Shown: positions 12,340 to 25,166, counted from the first letter of the stretch. The stretch is 64,000 nt of DNA from Karalla daura (GCA_029224185.1 CM055195.1:1013805-1077804); one strand, 5' to 3'. Program-made: numbers and translations. The notes: generated by a model from the sequence alone, not told the origin.

Positions 12340-12830
12340 CATGTCAGTGGAAGCCATATGGGTATCATGTGGGCCAGTAAAAAATAGATTTTATACCTGC
12401 TAGGTCATCAGTGTAATCCAGGATTGGGGAAAGACAATCTTAATGGCCTAGTATTTATATTTTGAGGTCTCTTTGTCATCACTTCTCAGTCGTGCCTATA
12501 ACAGTGTGGTGATTTACAGCGATCTAGGAATAACCCTGACGGTTTATACAAGCAGCACACAAATACTTTTAGATATGAAGCAAGTGTAGAAAGGGGCCAA
12601 AAAGCTGTATTTGCCCATAACTTTTATTATTAGCCTGCAGGGGTACGATAATACTGCAGAGTTATGGGATAACTTATTGTTGGCATCCTGCAAAAGAGAT
12701 CAAAACGCCTCATCACATATTGGTTATTTGTTATTGAAAGGGAAAAGTTTAAATCCTGCTTATCCCTGGGAAGGCTGCACGCTGGAGACACACAAGCAGC
12801 TGAGGTTTTAATTTTTCATAATAAAAATCA
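12340..12830. promoter_or_regulatory. Candidate conserved non-coding element
   Basis: About 490 bp free of simple repeats, moderately AT-rich, with balanced composition unlike the flanking repeat-rich DNA. Frames are below 70 codons. This texture is typical of ancient vertebrate enhancers, but conservation cannot be seen from one sequence. Confidence is low by design. Confidence 0.25.
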
Positions 12831-15589
12831 AAACAGAGGAGAAGCATTGGCCACGGATGTCCATTTTTTCCAAAGTATTTCCTTATTCATTTGCTGCAGG
12901 AATCAGGGCACATCTTGGGACGATCCATCACGCCGGGCTGCAGCTCTGCTGCGTCCATGCAGAGCAGCAGCGCTCGGAGTAAATCACGGCGCTGCGAGGC
13001 GGGGAGGTGGAGAGAGTTCAGCCGTAAATCACCCGCTCCACTCCTGGACGCGCAGACGTCGCTGAGCTGTGGGAAGGAGCCCGGCGCGGCCCGTCAGCCC
13101 GGCACACTGTCACACTCTGTCACCGGTGCTTTAGTGCCGCTCCGCAGAGCGGATGCACACATGGAGGAAGAGCCGGATCCTCCCTGCACCACTGCCAGAG
13201 CCAGCCGGGGGTCACGACCCCTGGGCCGCTGATGAAATACATGAAGGAGGAGGAAGAGGAGGAGGAGGACGAAGCCTCCGTCCCTCTGCTACATCAATCC
13301 CTCCTCCTCCCTCTGATATGGCGATACGAGCCTGGAGCCGGGCTCCTGCTGCAGAGACTCTCATCAACAACCTGCTGCGGAGCAGACGCCCAGACTGTTA
13401 ATTGGAAGGTATAAATTACAAGTAATCACTGGCAGGGTTTTCCAGCCCAGACAATCGGCATTTACTCATCCCGCTTCCTGTTTAAACTATCTGCTGGAGA
13501 ATCACAAAGCCCCTCTGCTTATTTTCCAACGATTAGCTGTACATCAGCATTACCACCTCAAATCCAGCAGTTTCACATCCAGCATTAAATAGGATGAATA
13601 TTGATCTGCTAAAGAGGATTTATTTATTTCATGCTCTATCCAAAGATCAACTGCTACCAGCTTTGGACGGATCTGCGGAGGTCTTACTGAATAAAGCTAC
13701 TGCATACATGACTTTGGACTTGACATTTTAGGCCTGGAAGAAGACCAAACAGTAAATTCACTGCAATAATCCCAGATAAATGGGATGATCACTACCAAAG
13801 CTTAGATAGTTAAGTGGCCTACACTTAAGTCCAGAAACGATAAAAACGCATCTCGAAGGAGATCCTCCACATCGGGGGGGCGTGGCCTCCAACATGAGGA
13901 AGACGCCCACCTGAGGCCCGCAGCGTCTCCTCCCTCTGAGAGGAAGAGGAGGAGGAAGAATCCCCACTGGAGCATCCGCTCTACCTGGGTCTGCCTCACC
14001 TACAAATCTGCTGAAATGTGTTTGAAGTGGGTGAGAATACGATGAAGACTTCAGACATCATCCTGCTGGTGCGTCTGGCTTTTCTTCAGTAGTTAAACAG
14101 AAAGTTAGCACGAGAAAAGAGGCTCCGCACATCAGGACAACAGTAGCGGTTCTCTGACACGTTTCAGTTTTCACTGCAGACGTGGAGGCTGAACTGATCG
14201 AGATTATTACCACTATCGTCCTGATTCTGTTGGTGGAAGCTCAGGGGGTTTTAAATGTTTTCAAGTCTTCAAATGATTTAGAACAAAGACTCGATCGCCG
14301 TTTTCCGTATCACTGCAATTTCATGTCCCATCACGTGGCAGATGAATCATTTTCAGCCGTGCACCTGTTCCACACGCGTCTCCGCTCCTCTCCGTTCCCC
14401 TGGACGATGGAGGCCAGTCAACAGCGTCATTCTGCTGTTCAAGCTCCTTCAGTGCAGCAGCAGCATGGACAGGTCAGCCCTAGCTGGAGGTGCAGCGAGG
14501 AGAGGGCAGACTGCAGCAGCTCTGCTCCCGCTGCAGTTCCAGGAGCAGCCAGTAGATGGCGTCTGACGCCCGCTGGAGCTGCGGCGCTGCTGCAGCCCTG
14601 CTCCTAATAACACACACATTCCTGCAAAAGACAAATATATAAAACACTATTGTCTGGGTAATATGACATAAGCCTGTCATATCCACACCGGCGCAAAATG
14701 TAATAATGATCATAAAAGTAAAAACACATGTTGAATGAAGACATCTGCCGTATCACACAATCCCTGAACATATTAGTGCCGCCTGGTTTGACTCGCTCAT
14801 CCGACTGTTAGTTCTGTTTCATGAATACATCGATTCATTTAAAGGGATTTTAATTGTTCACTGAAGCCTTATTTTATTTTGCTCCCACCATCTCATCACT
14901 TTCATATTTGGATTTTTTTTTTCATCCAGTGTTAAATGAAAGACTCGGCTTTGCTCCGACGTTTTGAGCATTTTTGAAGAGAAATTCTGCACAGAAATAA
15001 AATCTGCCGCAGTTTCCCTGCAGGTCTCCGGTCTGCAGCGTGTCGAGTGCGGCTCGTCTCTCCCGTCCATCACATGCCAGCAGCTTTTACCAGGAGCAGG
15101 AAAAAGGAGGAAAATAAACTCTAATTGAGATGTATTTGATTGCAGGTCTGAGGACGGGCCTCCTCGCCGTCCTGAACATATGGAGCTGCGCTGCCTGTCC
15201 GGCCATAAATTTCCTACACCACAGGACATTGTCTTTTTTATGCCCCGGGATCCGTCCCTCAGACATGCCAGAGAAGTGTCGAGGCCTTCAGGGAGCGAGA
15301 GCGAAACGTGCCGTGGCAGCGAGAGAGGATCCTGGAGGATCCGGATCCCGAGCCAGCTCCAGATCCCGCGCCAGATCCCGGAGAGAGGAATGCCTTCAGG
15401 TTGTGTCAGAAACACTTCAAAAGATCTTCCAGATCCTTCTACCGGCCGCAGGGCAACTCTAAGCAGCCTCCATGAAGTTGGAGTTTTTTCACCACATTGT
15501 TTCATTCAAGTCGAGTCTTTATTCTGTCGAGTGCTCAGGCCTTTGTTCACACTGATAATAGTGAGAATTCAGAGTTCATGTGTTTCTGC
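12831..15589. other. Unique non-coding stretch with CpG-rich patch
   Basis: No gene supported. About 12915-13140 is GC- and CpG-rich, and a GGA-rich tract follows at 13243-13271. The stretch 13440-13860 is repeat-free and AT-balanced, similar in texture to the 12.3-12.8 kb candidate. A minus-strand frame at 14858-15505 (215 codons) has no recognisable domain. Confidence 0.5.
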
Positions 15590-15671
15590 CACAAATCATC
15601 TGCACAAATCATCTGCACAAATCATCTGCACAAATCATCTGCACAAATCATCTGCACAAATCATCTGCACT
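15590..15671 (+). repeat. 13-bp minisatellite, about 6 copies
   Basis: Perfect tandem copies of the 13-mer CTGCACAAATCAT. Uniformity suggests recent expansion. Confidence 0.93.
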
Positions 15672-15721
15672 GCACCAGAGCAGGCTGTGTGAGGTGAGGA
15701 GACCAGAGCCGCCGAGACATA

Positions 15722-15752
15722 TCGGCATATATATAATATAGATATATATATT

Positions 15753-15801
<49 letters not shown>

Positions 15802-15923
15802 ATATATATATATTTGTGTGTATATATATATATATATACGCACAAATATATATTGGTGGCTCTATACACACACACACACACACATATATATCTATATATC
15901 TATATAGATAGATATATAGATAC

Positions 15924-15998
<75 letters not shown>
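15722..15998. repeat. AT-rich (TA)n / (CA)n / (GATA)n compound block
   Basis: About 275 bp of (TA)n with TTTGTA interruptions, a short (CA)n at about 15867-15883, more TA, then about 19 GATA units from about 15923. Minus-strand frames read as Tyr/Ile repeats and are spurious. Long alternating AT tracts of this kind can extrude cruciforms. Confidence 0.93.
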
Positions 15999-15999
<1 letters not shown>

Positions 16000-17271
16000 A
16001 TTAAAAATAGAAAAAAGTCTACAAAAAAAAACAAAACTAAATGTGAAAGTACCACATAAACAGTGTGAGTAACCCATGCTGTCCAAGCACGGTGCAAATT
16101 AAGGTGCACGATGCAAAGAACCTGCGAGGACGAACCAGGGCTGTTCTCAGATGCCTCTGGCTGGTGCTGCTCAGACTGAGGCTGAGCTGTGCCTCACATG
16201 TGTCGGACGACACACGTGAACGTCGGGGAACACGCAGAGACCACACAAGCAGCCAGATGGCCTCGCCGCCAGCCTCACAACAGCACAACAAAAGAGCAGC
16301 CACGCCTCACAGAAAGGTGCTTAACCTCCGGGCATGCAAAGTGCCCCTCGCTCCATTACCACTTAATAGGCCTCATCAGTTTTGGCCCAGATTAGATGTT
16401 GAATCTATTGCCACCAAAGCACAGTGGCATATTAAATTAGTGACTTCATTAGAGCTGCTGCTGCTGCTGCTGCTGTTCCTGGGAAGTAAAGGCGTGATGT
16501 GAGCCCGCGCTCCATCAGCTCCTGCAGGGGGGGATTATGGCTGAGGACGGTTCTACACCCCCCCACCCCCACCCCCACCCCCACCCCCCCCACACCAGGC
16601 TCAAAATGTGTGTTACAAATACGCTCAGTTCAATGTGAGAGGAAAAGTAATGAAAAGAAGGTGCAGATTTCTGAATTTATGACGCTACATCTGTGAAATT
16701 AGAGAGCACGTAAAACAAATTAAAAGCAGACAAACTGTGTTTCATGCATCCTCTCAGCGTGAGAATAATCACAGACAAACTGTTGACTCATTTCTGCTGC
16801 AGTCCTGTGTGTGTGTGTGTGTTATATCCCTCATATTTCCAATGGTATTTTGCTCTGTTTATTCAGGCAGCAGATTAAATGTGGTGCAGCCGTTTGCAGC
16901 CAGACCTACTTCAGATCTGATAGATCCAGGCCTAAAACTTCCTGCATCATCTTATTTCAGAGCAGATGAAAGCCGGCGAGGAGGAGCAGCTCCGCTCCTC
17001 GCTGACTGACACTCGCAGCTCGGGGCGCAGATCGCTGCCAGCGCCGTGCGTTTTCCAGAGGACGAGATGCAGCGCGATAGAGGGCGAGCTGCAGCGAGCT
17101 GGCGGCGTCCAGCGCTGCCCTCCCATCAGATAACACAGCCCGCACTCTGCTGACGCAAAATTAGCTTTTTGGATCCTCTTAGTCTTACATTTGGTCACAT
17201 TTCAAAGCAAATTCCACCACAAAATGTTTTTACGTTCTAAATAATTGTACATGAGGAAGCTGCCGCCAAGG

Positions 17272-17272
<1 letters not shown>
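15999..17272. other. Unique non-coding stretch
   Basis: No gene supported. It contains a GCT run at about 16456-16473 and a CCCCCA-type tract at 16557-16592. The part at 16320-16450 is repeat-free and could be a conserved element. Confidence 0.5.

Positions 17273-17324
<52 letters not shown>
17273..17324. repeat. (CA)n microsatellite
   Basis: About 26 uninterrupted CA units. Confidence 0.96.
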
Positions 17325-17325
<1 letters not shown>

Positions 17326-17886
17326 TAGGTTTTCTATAGCCTCTAACAGCCTCTCCGGTGTCTGCAGAGAGTGAGGGATAATCAGGCAGCTGACACGGCT
17401 GAGCAGTGCACCAGTGTCTTCTGGACAAATAAAAAGCCTGCGCTGCTGAAACGGACAGTGAGGAATCAATACCCGCCGGCCGGGCAGGTGGGGCTGCGAT
17501 CGATGCCTGATGATACAATCATATCTTACTCCTGACAGAGCAGGATAAATGAAAACAGGCAGGAAAATAAAGGTTTGATCGCTGAAATGACATTTATGCT
17601 CAAAAATGCTGCGCAGTAAGTGCAGCGTGACCCGAGGCCGGGCTGGGCTTCAAACCAGAGCAGAAAGAAAGGGAATAGGAAGAATAATAATACTTTTTTT
17701 TTCATGAATCTCTTTTTTTAAAGAACTAGACAAAAGAAACGTTTTTCTGTTGTCTTTGTGAATAAGGTTCAGTTATGGTCAGCCAGAGACGACAGACAGG
17801 TTCTGAATATCAGGATGTGAAACGTGACCAGAGACAGACCGAGTGAGGGGTCCAGAAGCTATGAGGAACTTCATGTCACGTGATCC
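17325..17886. other. Unique non-coding stretch
   Basis: No gene supported; ordinary composition, with short T and A runs at about 17694-17720. Confidence 0.5.
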
Positions 17887-17962
17887 AATCAGCCAATCAG
17901 ACTAAAGTCTATGTGGTTGCCAGATTAGCATGAAATGAATCTGAGCAGGGATGGATCATTGT
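17887..17962 (+). repeat. Dispersed interspersed repeat, partial copy C
   Basis: Shares CAGCCAATCAGA, then TGTGGTTGCCAGATTAGCATG and TCTGAGCAGG with copies A (7161) and B (52917), but not the distal half with GAGGCTGTGATGGAACC. It is either a truncated copy or a more diverged family member. Confidence 0.55.
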
Positions 17963-18278
17963 ACCAAGGTCTGTAAAGCAGACCTATGCAGATCTATGAG
18001 ACCACAGAACAAAGAGGACCGTCCCAGGCTTGGTACCTAGCGACGTCTTTCTCAACACGTTTGGCTCTAAAACGAACATGTTGTGGGTCGCTCCACAGTG
18101 CTGCTCCAGCCTCACATGTGAGCTGCTCCTCGTTTCCCTCTCCTCTTCCTCCAGAGCTCCCCACAGCCGGTGGCAGCCCATGATGGATTAATGACGAGGG
18201 CTCGATCGGAGCGGACGCTTCTGCACACGCAGCACAACGGCCCGGGTGATGTCAGGCTGGCCCCCGGTCACACACGCT
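17963..18278. other. Unique non-coding stretch
   Basis: No gene supported; two short frames overlap on opposite strands. Confidence 0.45.
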
Positions 18279-18356
18279 GAGGCTGGGGGGTGAGGCTGGG
18301 GGTGAGGCTGGGGGGTGAGGCTGGGGGGTGAGGCTGGGGGTGAGGCTGGGGGGGGG
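18279..18356 (+). repeat. 12/13-bp G-rich minisatellite, 6 copies
   Basis: Units GAGGCTGGGGG(G)T alternate between five and six G. Four or more G-runs separated by eight bases give a possible G-quadruplex on the plus strand; the loops are long for a very stable one. Confidence 0.92.
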
Positions 18357-19045
18357 ATCTGATAGAGGAGCACTGTAAACATGGCAGAGCGACGTGGACA
18401 GACACCTGCCCGGCTGATGAAGGCTGCAGCTCAGTAATGAGCTCGGGGTGGACGGCGTTTACAGGGTTAACGGCGCTTATATGTGAAGCCTTGAAAACAA
18501 TAAGGCTCCCATGTGATTCAACAGTATATCCCAGGATTTAAAACTCTGGCTCTTTAAAGTTGTATGTGAAAGCCCTTAAAGCTCACCACACCCTGGAGAG
18601 GGAAGCTGCTTTCTTTATAGTCTCACATTGACTTCCACGGACTCCCGATCATGAGTCACTGTGTGCATGTTGCCATCAGCCCCCTCCTCACCCCCCCCCC
18701 CCCCCCCTCACCCATCTACCCCCACACCAAAACAGAGTGCCTCTGCTTTAATGGGCCAACAGGACTTGGCTTAGGTTTAGCAGGCACGTCGTAGCCAACG
18801 CAAACCAAGTTATTGCTGGAAGAAAACAGCAGAAGGCAATTAAGTCCCAGTTAGGCTGATTATTCCAGTTCAGATTAACAGGGTCAACTGGGGGAGGAAG
18901 GGGCTCCTGCTTCTCCTCCCTCCTCTTGCAATTCATGTTCTTCTTTCCGTATCCACAGAGTCAATTTATCCCTTTGTAATTAGAGTGATGGAAGGTCCAC
19001 AGGTTATGGTCTGATCATTAGTTGCACTGCAGTGACTGTTGACTG

Positions 19046-19047
<2 letters not shown>
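18357..19047. other. Unique non-coding stretch with C17 tract
   Basis: No gene supported. A C17 run is at about 18691-18707. Confidence 0.5.

Positions 19048-19090
<43 letters not shown>
19048..19090. repeat. (GT)n microsatellite
   Basis: About 21 uninterrupted GT units. Confidence 0.95.
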
Positions 19091-19093
<3 letters not shown>

Positions 19094-19259
19094 GTAGCAG
19101 ATGTGATGCCATCTCTGGCAGCTCAGACCCTCCTCTCAGAGTTTACGTTGGGTTGGCAGCAGAGTTCAGCCTAAATAATCCCGTTTGTTCGAGCGGTGTC
19201 AGCAGAGACGGAGGCTCCACGCTGCTCCAGGCCCAGGCTCCGCGTGGTTTTCATTATCA

Positions 19260-19261
<2 letters not shown>

Positions 19262-19310
<49 letters not shown>

Positions 19311-19406
19311 GTTTGCCAACATGCTTTCAGCCGCTCTGTCTGCTCGTCCACGGAAGACGGTCCTCTGCCACGACGACTTTACGACCAGTGATAATTCGGA
19401 AAAATG

Positions 19407-19473
<67 letters not shown>

Positions 19474-19519
19474 TCTCTCTCTCTCTCCCTGCCTCTCTCT
19501 CTCTCCCTGTCTCTCTCCC
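19262..19519. repeat. Two (CT)n tracts
   Basis: (CT)n at 19262-19308 and an imperfect (CT)n with CCCT/GTCT interruptions at 19410-19519, separated by about 100 bp of unique DNA. The polypurine/polypyrimidine mirror symmetry is compatible with triplex (H-DNA) formation. Ser/Leu frames on plus and Arg/Glu frames on minus are spurious. Confidence 0.95.
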
Positions 19520-20244
19520 AGGGCTGAGACCCTGCAGCTGGGTAATCAAGCAGCTGATGTTGCTGATTTGATGTCATTAGAATGTAATTTGTGATAAAAC
19601 GGTGAATCACGGCCGGCCGGACGAGGAATGCGTGTTTCCTCTCAGCGTCGTGAAGCTGTGGACAGCAGGGATCTCAGGATGGGACCGAGAGGAACCTGAA
19701 TGGTCTGAGTTGAACCTGACAGCCTGGAGATCTTCTGGTCACACTGGAATCAAAGGAAATAGAATTAAATTGACCATCAGAGAAAAGTCACAGAACGTTG
19801 TAGATCTGTGGACGGATATTAAAAACAGTTGGATGAAACGTTTGTTTTGGTGACTTGATGGCAGAACATTAGAACTTTAACTTGTGAGTTGACATTGTAT
19901 GGTGTTGTAAAGGATGTGGAAACACAGATCATGAACTGAGTGAAGATGTTTCTATTCCTACTTTGTCGTTTATTTTGGAATAGGTCTAGTTTACAATTAA
20001 AACCAGATTTGTTGTCTGAGAGAAATGTATTTAAAGGATAACAAATTAACTTTGTTCAGGTTCACACTTGAGTACATGACTCGTCTGAGACTTAGGATGG
20101 AGCTGGTCGATAGTCACATGTTATAACATGTCAACTGTTACTAGAGAGAAACCATCAGAGTTTAGGCCCATCAAGTAGTCTGATTACAATTCCAAGTTAC
20201 TGGACCGAGTTTTAGATTTTGGATTCTCCACAGACACGGTGCTC
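19520..20244. other. Unique non-coding stretch
   Basis: No gene supported. An 83-codon frame at 19602-19853 resembles nothing I know. Confidence 0.5.
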
Positions 20245-20281
20245 GCTCTCTCTCTCCCTCTCTCTCTTCCTCTCTCTCTTC

Positions 20282-20353
<72 letters not shown>
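20245..20353. repeat. Compound (CT)n / (CA)n
   Basis: Imperfect (CT)n to about 20314, then about 20 CA units. Confidence 0.95.
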
Positions 20354-20354
<1 letters not shown>

Positions 20355-20589
20355 CTAGCTGACCAAATGACTGCCTGTGTGTGTGTGTTGTTTCTGACCC
20401 GCTGTCACACGTGGTGCGTTCTGAGGCTAATCGCAGCCAAACTCCTCAGAACCTCAACAGCTCTCACCACAAGCCTCCAGCCACCTCGGCTCATTCCCAC
20501 CCCCCGCCCCCCTCCCCGCCCGGCCCAGCCTGCCCCCTCCCCTCCCCTCCCCTCCCCGGCCCAGCCCACCCTCACCTTCTCAATCCACT
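20354..20589. other. Unique stretch with C-rich tract
   Basis: No gene supported. A CCCCT-type tract runs from about 20500 to 20560. Confidence 0.5.
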
Positions 20590-21820
20590 CTTGGATCATT
20601 TCAATTTGCATCCCAACTGGCCCCGGGATTCCCTCGCCCTGTTAAAAGGCAGGCTATTTGTTGTGCTCCGCGGTTAATGCCGCGCAGAGCTTTAAATACC
20701 CATATCAAATCTTGGAGGCTCAACAGATTCAGTTTTGCAAACCTGTATCGAACAGAGGTTCAATCCGTCAGCTTAGAAGTGTACACTCCTTAAGTTGTGT
20801 GATAAGGTAAAACCAATCACTGGATTAGGCTCTCTCTGTCAGCGATGGTGTGTTTCCAGCGCTCAGCGTTGCTTTGCAGAACCGGGATAAGCTGATGGAG
20901 TAACATCACGGTGCTCCAGATCTCTTTTTCAATAGGAACATGCTATTAATGGATTGTGGAGCCGGCGTACGACGCTGCTCTTGCAGTTGTGGATAATGCA
21001 TTAACAATCGCTGTGAAACGCAGCCGGAGCCGGATACCACGAGCAGTCGTCTGTCAAAACCATGGCTCTGATTGTTTTCATCATGCAAATGTGCAGCCGA
21101 CTACCCGATAAGATTGATTGAGGACTTAAAGCAGGATCGCAGTGTTTATTCTCACAGAGCTTCTCACAAACAAACCTCAGCCTTTAGATTCACAAGTATA
21201 ATTTTACACAGCATATGGTGAATTCATAACTCCAGAGAGGGGAGCAGCTCGGGAGTCTGCTGCTTTTCGCGGTTACTTTGCCTTGTTCCATCTGGTTTCG
21301 GGGGAGATGTGGGAGGTTTTGGTACATGGAGAGCTTGAGTGAAAATTCATGGCAGGTACATAAATAATCACCCGGCTAAAATATAGGCTACAACTTCTGT
21401 TTCTGGTCGGAGTGTTGCAAGACTGTCTTGGATGACATTTGAGAGGAACGCGGAGCCATCCGCAAACTGCAAAGTACAAACCAAATGTCCTCTCCCTTTC
21501 CCCTCACATGAAGCTGGGTTTCCACTTTGTCCTGCCAACAACGTTCCCTGGAAGCTCCCCGTCTGACATTTTACGCTCGGTCGAACTCACACTTCAAGCC
21601 TTGAGGCATCGTTTGTGGACAGCTATGATCCAACTGTCATATTCTTTTTTCTGTTGGTTTTGCGTGAATGCAAACAGATCAGTGCGGTGATTGGTGATGA
21701 AAACCCCTCGAGCACTTTTGACGACTCAAGTGAGAAAACTTGAGAGGCCACTTATTGGAGTTGTCTGGGCTGCAGGGAGCCAGATCGCAGCAGGGCCTGA
21801 CCACAGATTTGCATGCAGTT
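20590..21820. promoter_or_regulatory. Candidate conserved non-coding region with octamer motifs
   Basis: About 1.2 kb without simple repeats. It carries three POU-type octamers: ATTTGCAT at 20604-20611, ATGCAAAT at 21083-21090 and ATTTGCAT at 21807-21814. One given octamer, counting both strands, is expected about once per 32 kb of random sequence. Regulatory function is inference. Confidence 0.3.
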
Positions 21821-21997
21821 GTCTTTACGCCTTAGTATGTAAGACGAGATTAGATCAGGAATACTGATTCTCACACTCGTATGTGTCTGTCTCTGCAGAC
21901 ACACATCGCTGGACGTATGAGACACAGCTCCATCGCTGGTCATTTCATACAGTCAGCCTCTCTTATGTAATGTAATTGTACCAGAATTAGCATTTAC

Positions 21998-22001
<4 letters not shown>
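21821..22001. other. Unique non-coding stretch
   Basis: No gene or repeat seen. Confidence 0.45.

Positions 22002-22063
<62 letters not shown>
22002..22063. repeat. Compound (GT)n / (GA)n
   Basis: About 24 GT units followed by about 7 GA units. Confidence 0.95.
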
Positions 22064-22576
22064 AAGCCTCTAACAACAGCATTCATCTCGGTCATGTGTT
22101 TCTTATAAAAGCAGTGCAGTTTATTCAGACTATGACATAAGATCATGTAGGAGCAGTTGGGCAAGCGGCGCTGCAAAGAGGGCAATGAGTGATTACTGAC
22201 CCACAGTGAACGTGAATTAAAAGTAGTCATTTAGTCTCACCACCAGACGCCACGACACATTACAATCTGTTTAATCAGCAGAGTTTGTGGGGGAAGCAGA
22301 GCATCCCGATCCTAATGCCTTAGAAACTGTTGACGTGTAATATTTCATAGAGATGATTTCTCAAATCACTTTAACTGCTGGTGTTGCTTGTAAAACTTTG
22401 CTCACTAAAATCTTTTTATCTAATTACGTTCTGCACAGCGTTGATGGATGAGAGCCCACAGAGGGCAGCGACTGGCGTTGACTGTCAGACCTTCTTAGAG
22501 CAAACTGTTCCTTCCAGCTCCATCAGATGCTCCATGTTTTCATTCAGAGGAACAAAGGTTTTAAGAGCAGCTCTGT
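22064..22576. other. Unique non-coding stretch
   Basis: No gene supported; AT-rich, frames up to 81 codons without recognisable features. Confidence 0.5.
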
Positions 22577-22615
22577 GCTGTGTGTGTGTGTGTGTGTGTG
22601 TGTGTGGGGGGGGGG
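22577..22615. repeat. Compound (GT)n / poly-G
   Basis: About 14 GT units running into G10. This is the reverse complement of the poly-C/(CA)n junctions elsewhere in the window. Confidence 0.9.
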
Positions 22616-24610
22616 TCCTCGCCTAAAGCCGGCAGCTGCTGGTAGTCTCCCAGTCTGACCAGTCCACCCACTATGTTGCCTCAGGTTAAATGGACACAAG
22701 AACTCAAAGGAGGGTGGTCCATTCCTGGCCATTAGCTGGTTGCTATGCTAATCCAGGGATTACGTGAAATACATTTCCCCCTCTTAAGGTTTCCCAGAAT
22801 GCAGGACGTGTAGCAACGGACCATCTCCCAGAGCTTCTGGATCCCACAGGCATGAAAGTTTAACGAGGGACCTGGTGTCCACTCAGCCGCAGCCTGCTGC
22901 TGCAGATGTTACGGCCTGGAGGTCGATGGTTTGACATTAGAGGCAACTACAGCTACAACTACAACTACAACTACAGCAAGCAGATAAAACACCAGTAAAC
23001 GTTGCATTTTCTCCTGCCTTCTCTGACGTGTCCGATCGGCTCTTTAGCTCTGAACACGTTGGTGTTTTAACATCCTCTGTTGTCACAGTGTTTCAGCGTT
23101 TCCTGTTAGCAGCTGGGATGTCTCCATTGTGTGCCATTGTCTATGCAAAGTACGTTGTGCTACCTGTCATATTCAAGTGCTACACAAAGTTTGATTCAAT
23201 TTGTTTTCTCGAATGTAAAGTTAACAAGGAGTTAAAAAGAGTACCTACAATAATGGACAGTGAGTGAATAAAGGCAGTGCAGGAGAAAAGAGAGTGAACC
23301 TCACAAAGAGATCAGACAGAAGCAGTCTGATAGAGACAGATAGATACACAATAGAAAACACATCACGGCCGCGGCACTTTGAAGCACTGACCCGCAAACA
23401 CAATAAATCTGATGAAAGTTATAAAGTTAGAAGTGAATTACTAAAGCCACAGCAAGGAAACCCCAACAGCAACACAACAAAGGGGGAGCAGCGGGCCGGC
23501 CTCTGATCACCTGCTCACAAAGCGCTTTAACTGAGGCCCAACAATGAGACGAGGCAGAGGGAGAGACGGCCCGGCCTCCTCACACCTGGCCACGTCCGTC
23601 AGGTGCTCGGCCTCGGCCTCAGCGCCTCCTCGACCTCATGTCTGTGGAGGTGAGGTGAGTTACTGTGTGAGCGGTGCTTTCCAGAGGTTATGCATGAGCG
23701 TGGAGCTCTGGATCGCTGGATGGGATTGATCCACTGACCTGATGCTGCTGTTGACCCAGGCTGCAGATCTATACGCTCAGAGCTTCTGTGAGTCCAGCAG
23801 CGCGGGAGGACGAGCAACATCCAAACATTTGCTTTTGGGTTTGACCAGCAAAGAATAACTGTGGGAAAGCCAATAGAGCGCACGCACGGCAAGGTGTGAT
23901 GTCACGAGTCAGACAGGAAGACGTGGTCCGTCCTGAAGGATTCACACCTCACGCTCTGTGAGCTCTGGCTCTATAGCCCAAGCAGGAAGCACCCCTGCTG
24001 CAGGTGTCTGAACTGATCCATCGAGCTGATCCATCGCCTCCGCTCGGCTCTTATCATCAGTCTCATGGTGGAGCGAGGCCAGGAGAGCACAGACGCTGCC
24101 TCACTATTACTGTAATAATCACTCACACACGTTGTTAAATAAACAGACAGTTTCAATATGTTTGATGTTTCTATATCGTTCTATATTGTTCTCATCCTTC
24201 TTTAAATCCTCTCTTACTTTCTGAGGACTCACCTCATGTGAAAGCAGCGGTATGTCACAGGCTGAGGCAACAGAACAAGACGGTGTGTAAAGAGATTTCT
24301 GTCTGTGAGGCTGCAGACGTCGAGTAGAGGAGAGCAGATGAATCGATGCTGTTTCTGAGGCTGTTCAGAGAGAAGCAGCACTGGAAAGACAGAAATGACA
24401 GTCCCAGCGACCAAACGTCTTCAAACAAGTTGTACGTTCCTGTCAAACTGCAGTTGTCAGGTTGAGCAGCAGAGACAGAACAAAGACAGGAGCTCTGCTC
24501 TCACGCTGTAGAGACTCACTCTAAAGCACTTTCATTCAGTGCTGCACATGTGTTTTATAGTTAATGCTCATGAAACTAGTGATGTTGCATTAATGATATG
24601 CACTGTGCCA
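22616..24610. other. Unique non-coding stretch
   Basis: No gene supported. A short CTACAA repeat (about five copies) lies at 22943-22976. Frames of 60-97 codons resemble no known protein. Confidence 0.5.
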
Positions 24611-24677
24611 TTCTATTCTATTCTATTCTATTCTATTCTATTCTATTCTATTCTATTCTATTCTATTCTATTCTATT
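24611..24677 (+). repeat. (TTCTA)n pentanucleotide, 13 copies
   Basis: Perfect TTCTA array. Its reverse complement, TAGAA, forms the array at 43635-43696. Confidence 0.96.
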
Positions 24678-24779
24678 TCATCTAATTTTTTTCTCATTCA
24701 GTGAGTGTGTTTGGAGTTATTCAACAACCAGGATCTTCTTCTTTGAACACAGTCTGCATATGTAAATTAATGTTGGGTA

Positions 24780-24867
24780 TGCGTGTGTGTGTGTGTGTGT
24801 GTATGTGTATTTGTGAGAGTGTTTGTGTGTGTATGTATGTGCATGTGTGTGTGTGTTTATGTATGTG

Positions 24868-24905
<38 letters not shown>

Positions 24906-24916
24906 AGTGTGTGTGT

Positions 24917-24966
<50 letters not shown>
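24780..24966. repeat. Long interrupted (GT)n
   Basis: About 185 bp of GT with GTAT, GAGA and GCAT interruptions. The degenerate 5' half and purer 3' half suggest an old array with a younger expanding core. Confidence 0.95.
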
Positions 24967-24967
<1 letters not shown>

Positions 24968-25112
24968 TCCGGGCTCAGGTGAGGAGACCTTCACTGTGTC
25001 GTCACAGTTCAGTCACATGTTCTGCTTGTGTCTGCGTCTGGCTCAGATCACACCTGGAAACATGCAGAGAATATAGTTTTTAGGTGTGTGTGTGTGCTTG
25101 CAGCCTTGCAGT

Positions 25113-25120
25113 ACACACAC

Positions 25121-25162
<42 letters not shown>
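25113..25162. repeat. (CA)n microsatellite
   Basis: About 25 CA units with one CG interruption. It stands 150 bp from the long GT tract and in the opposite sense, so the two could pair as an imperfect inverted repeat. Confidence 0.95.

Positions 25163-25166
<4 letters not shown>

Noticed and set aside
14858..15505. 215-codon minus-strand frame in unique sequence
   Set aside because: No recognisable domain, and a plus-strand frame of 170 codons overlaps it; length alone is not enough in 64 kb of moderately GC-rich DNA.
15590..15671. Possible CRISPR-like direct repeats
   Set aside because: The units are directly contiguous with no spacers, and the DNA is vertebrate.
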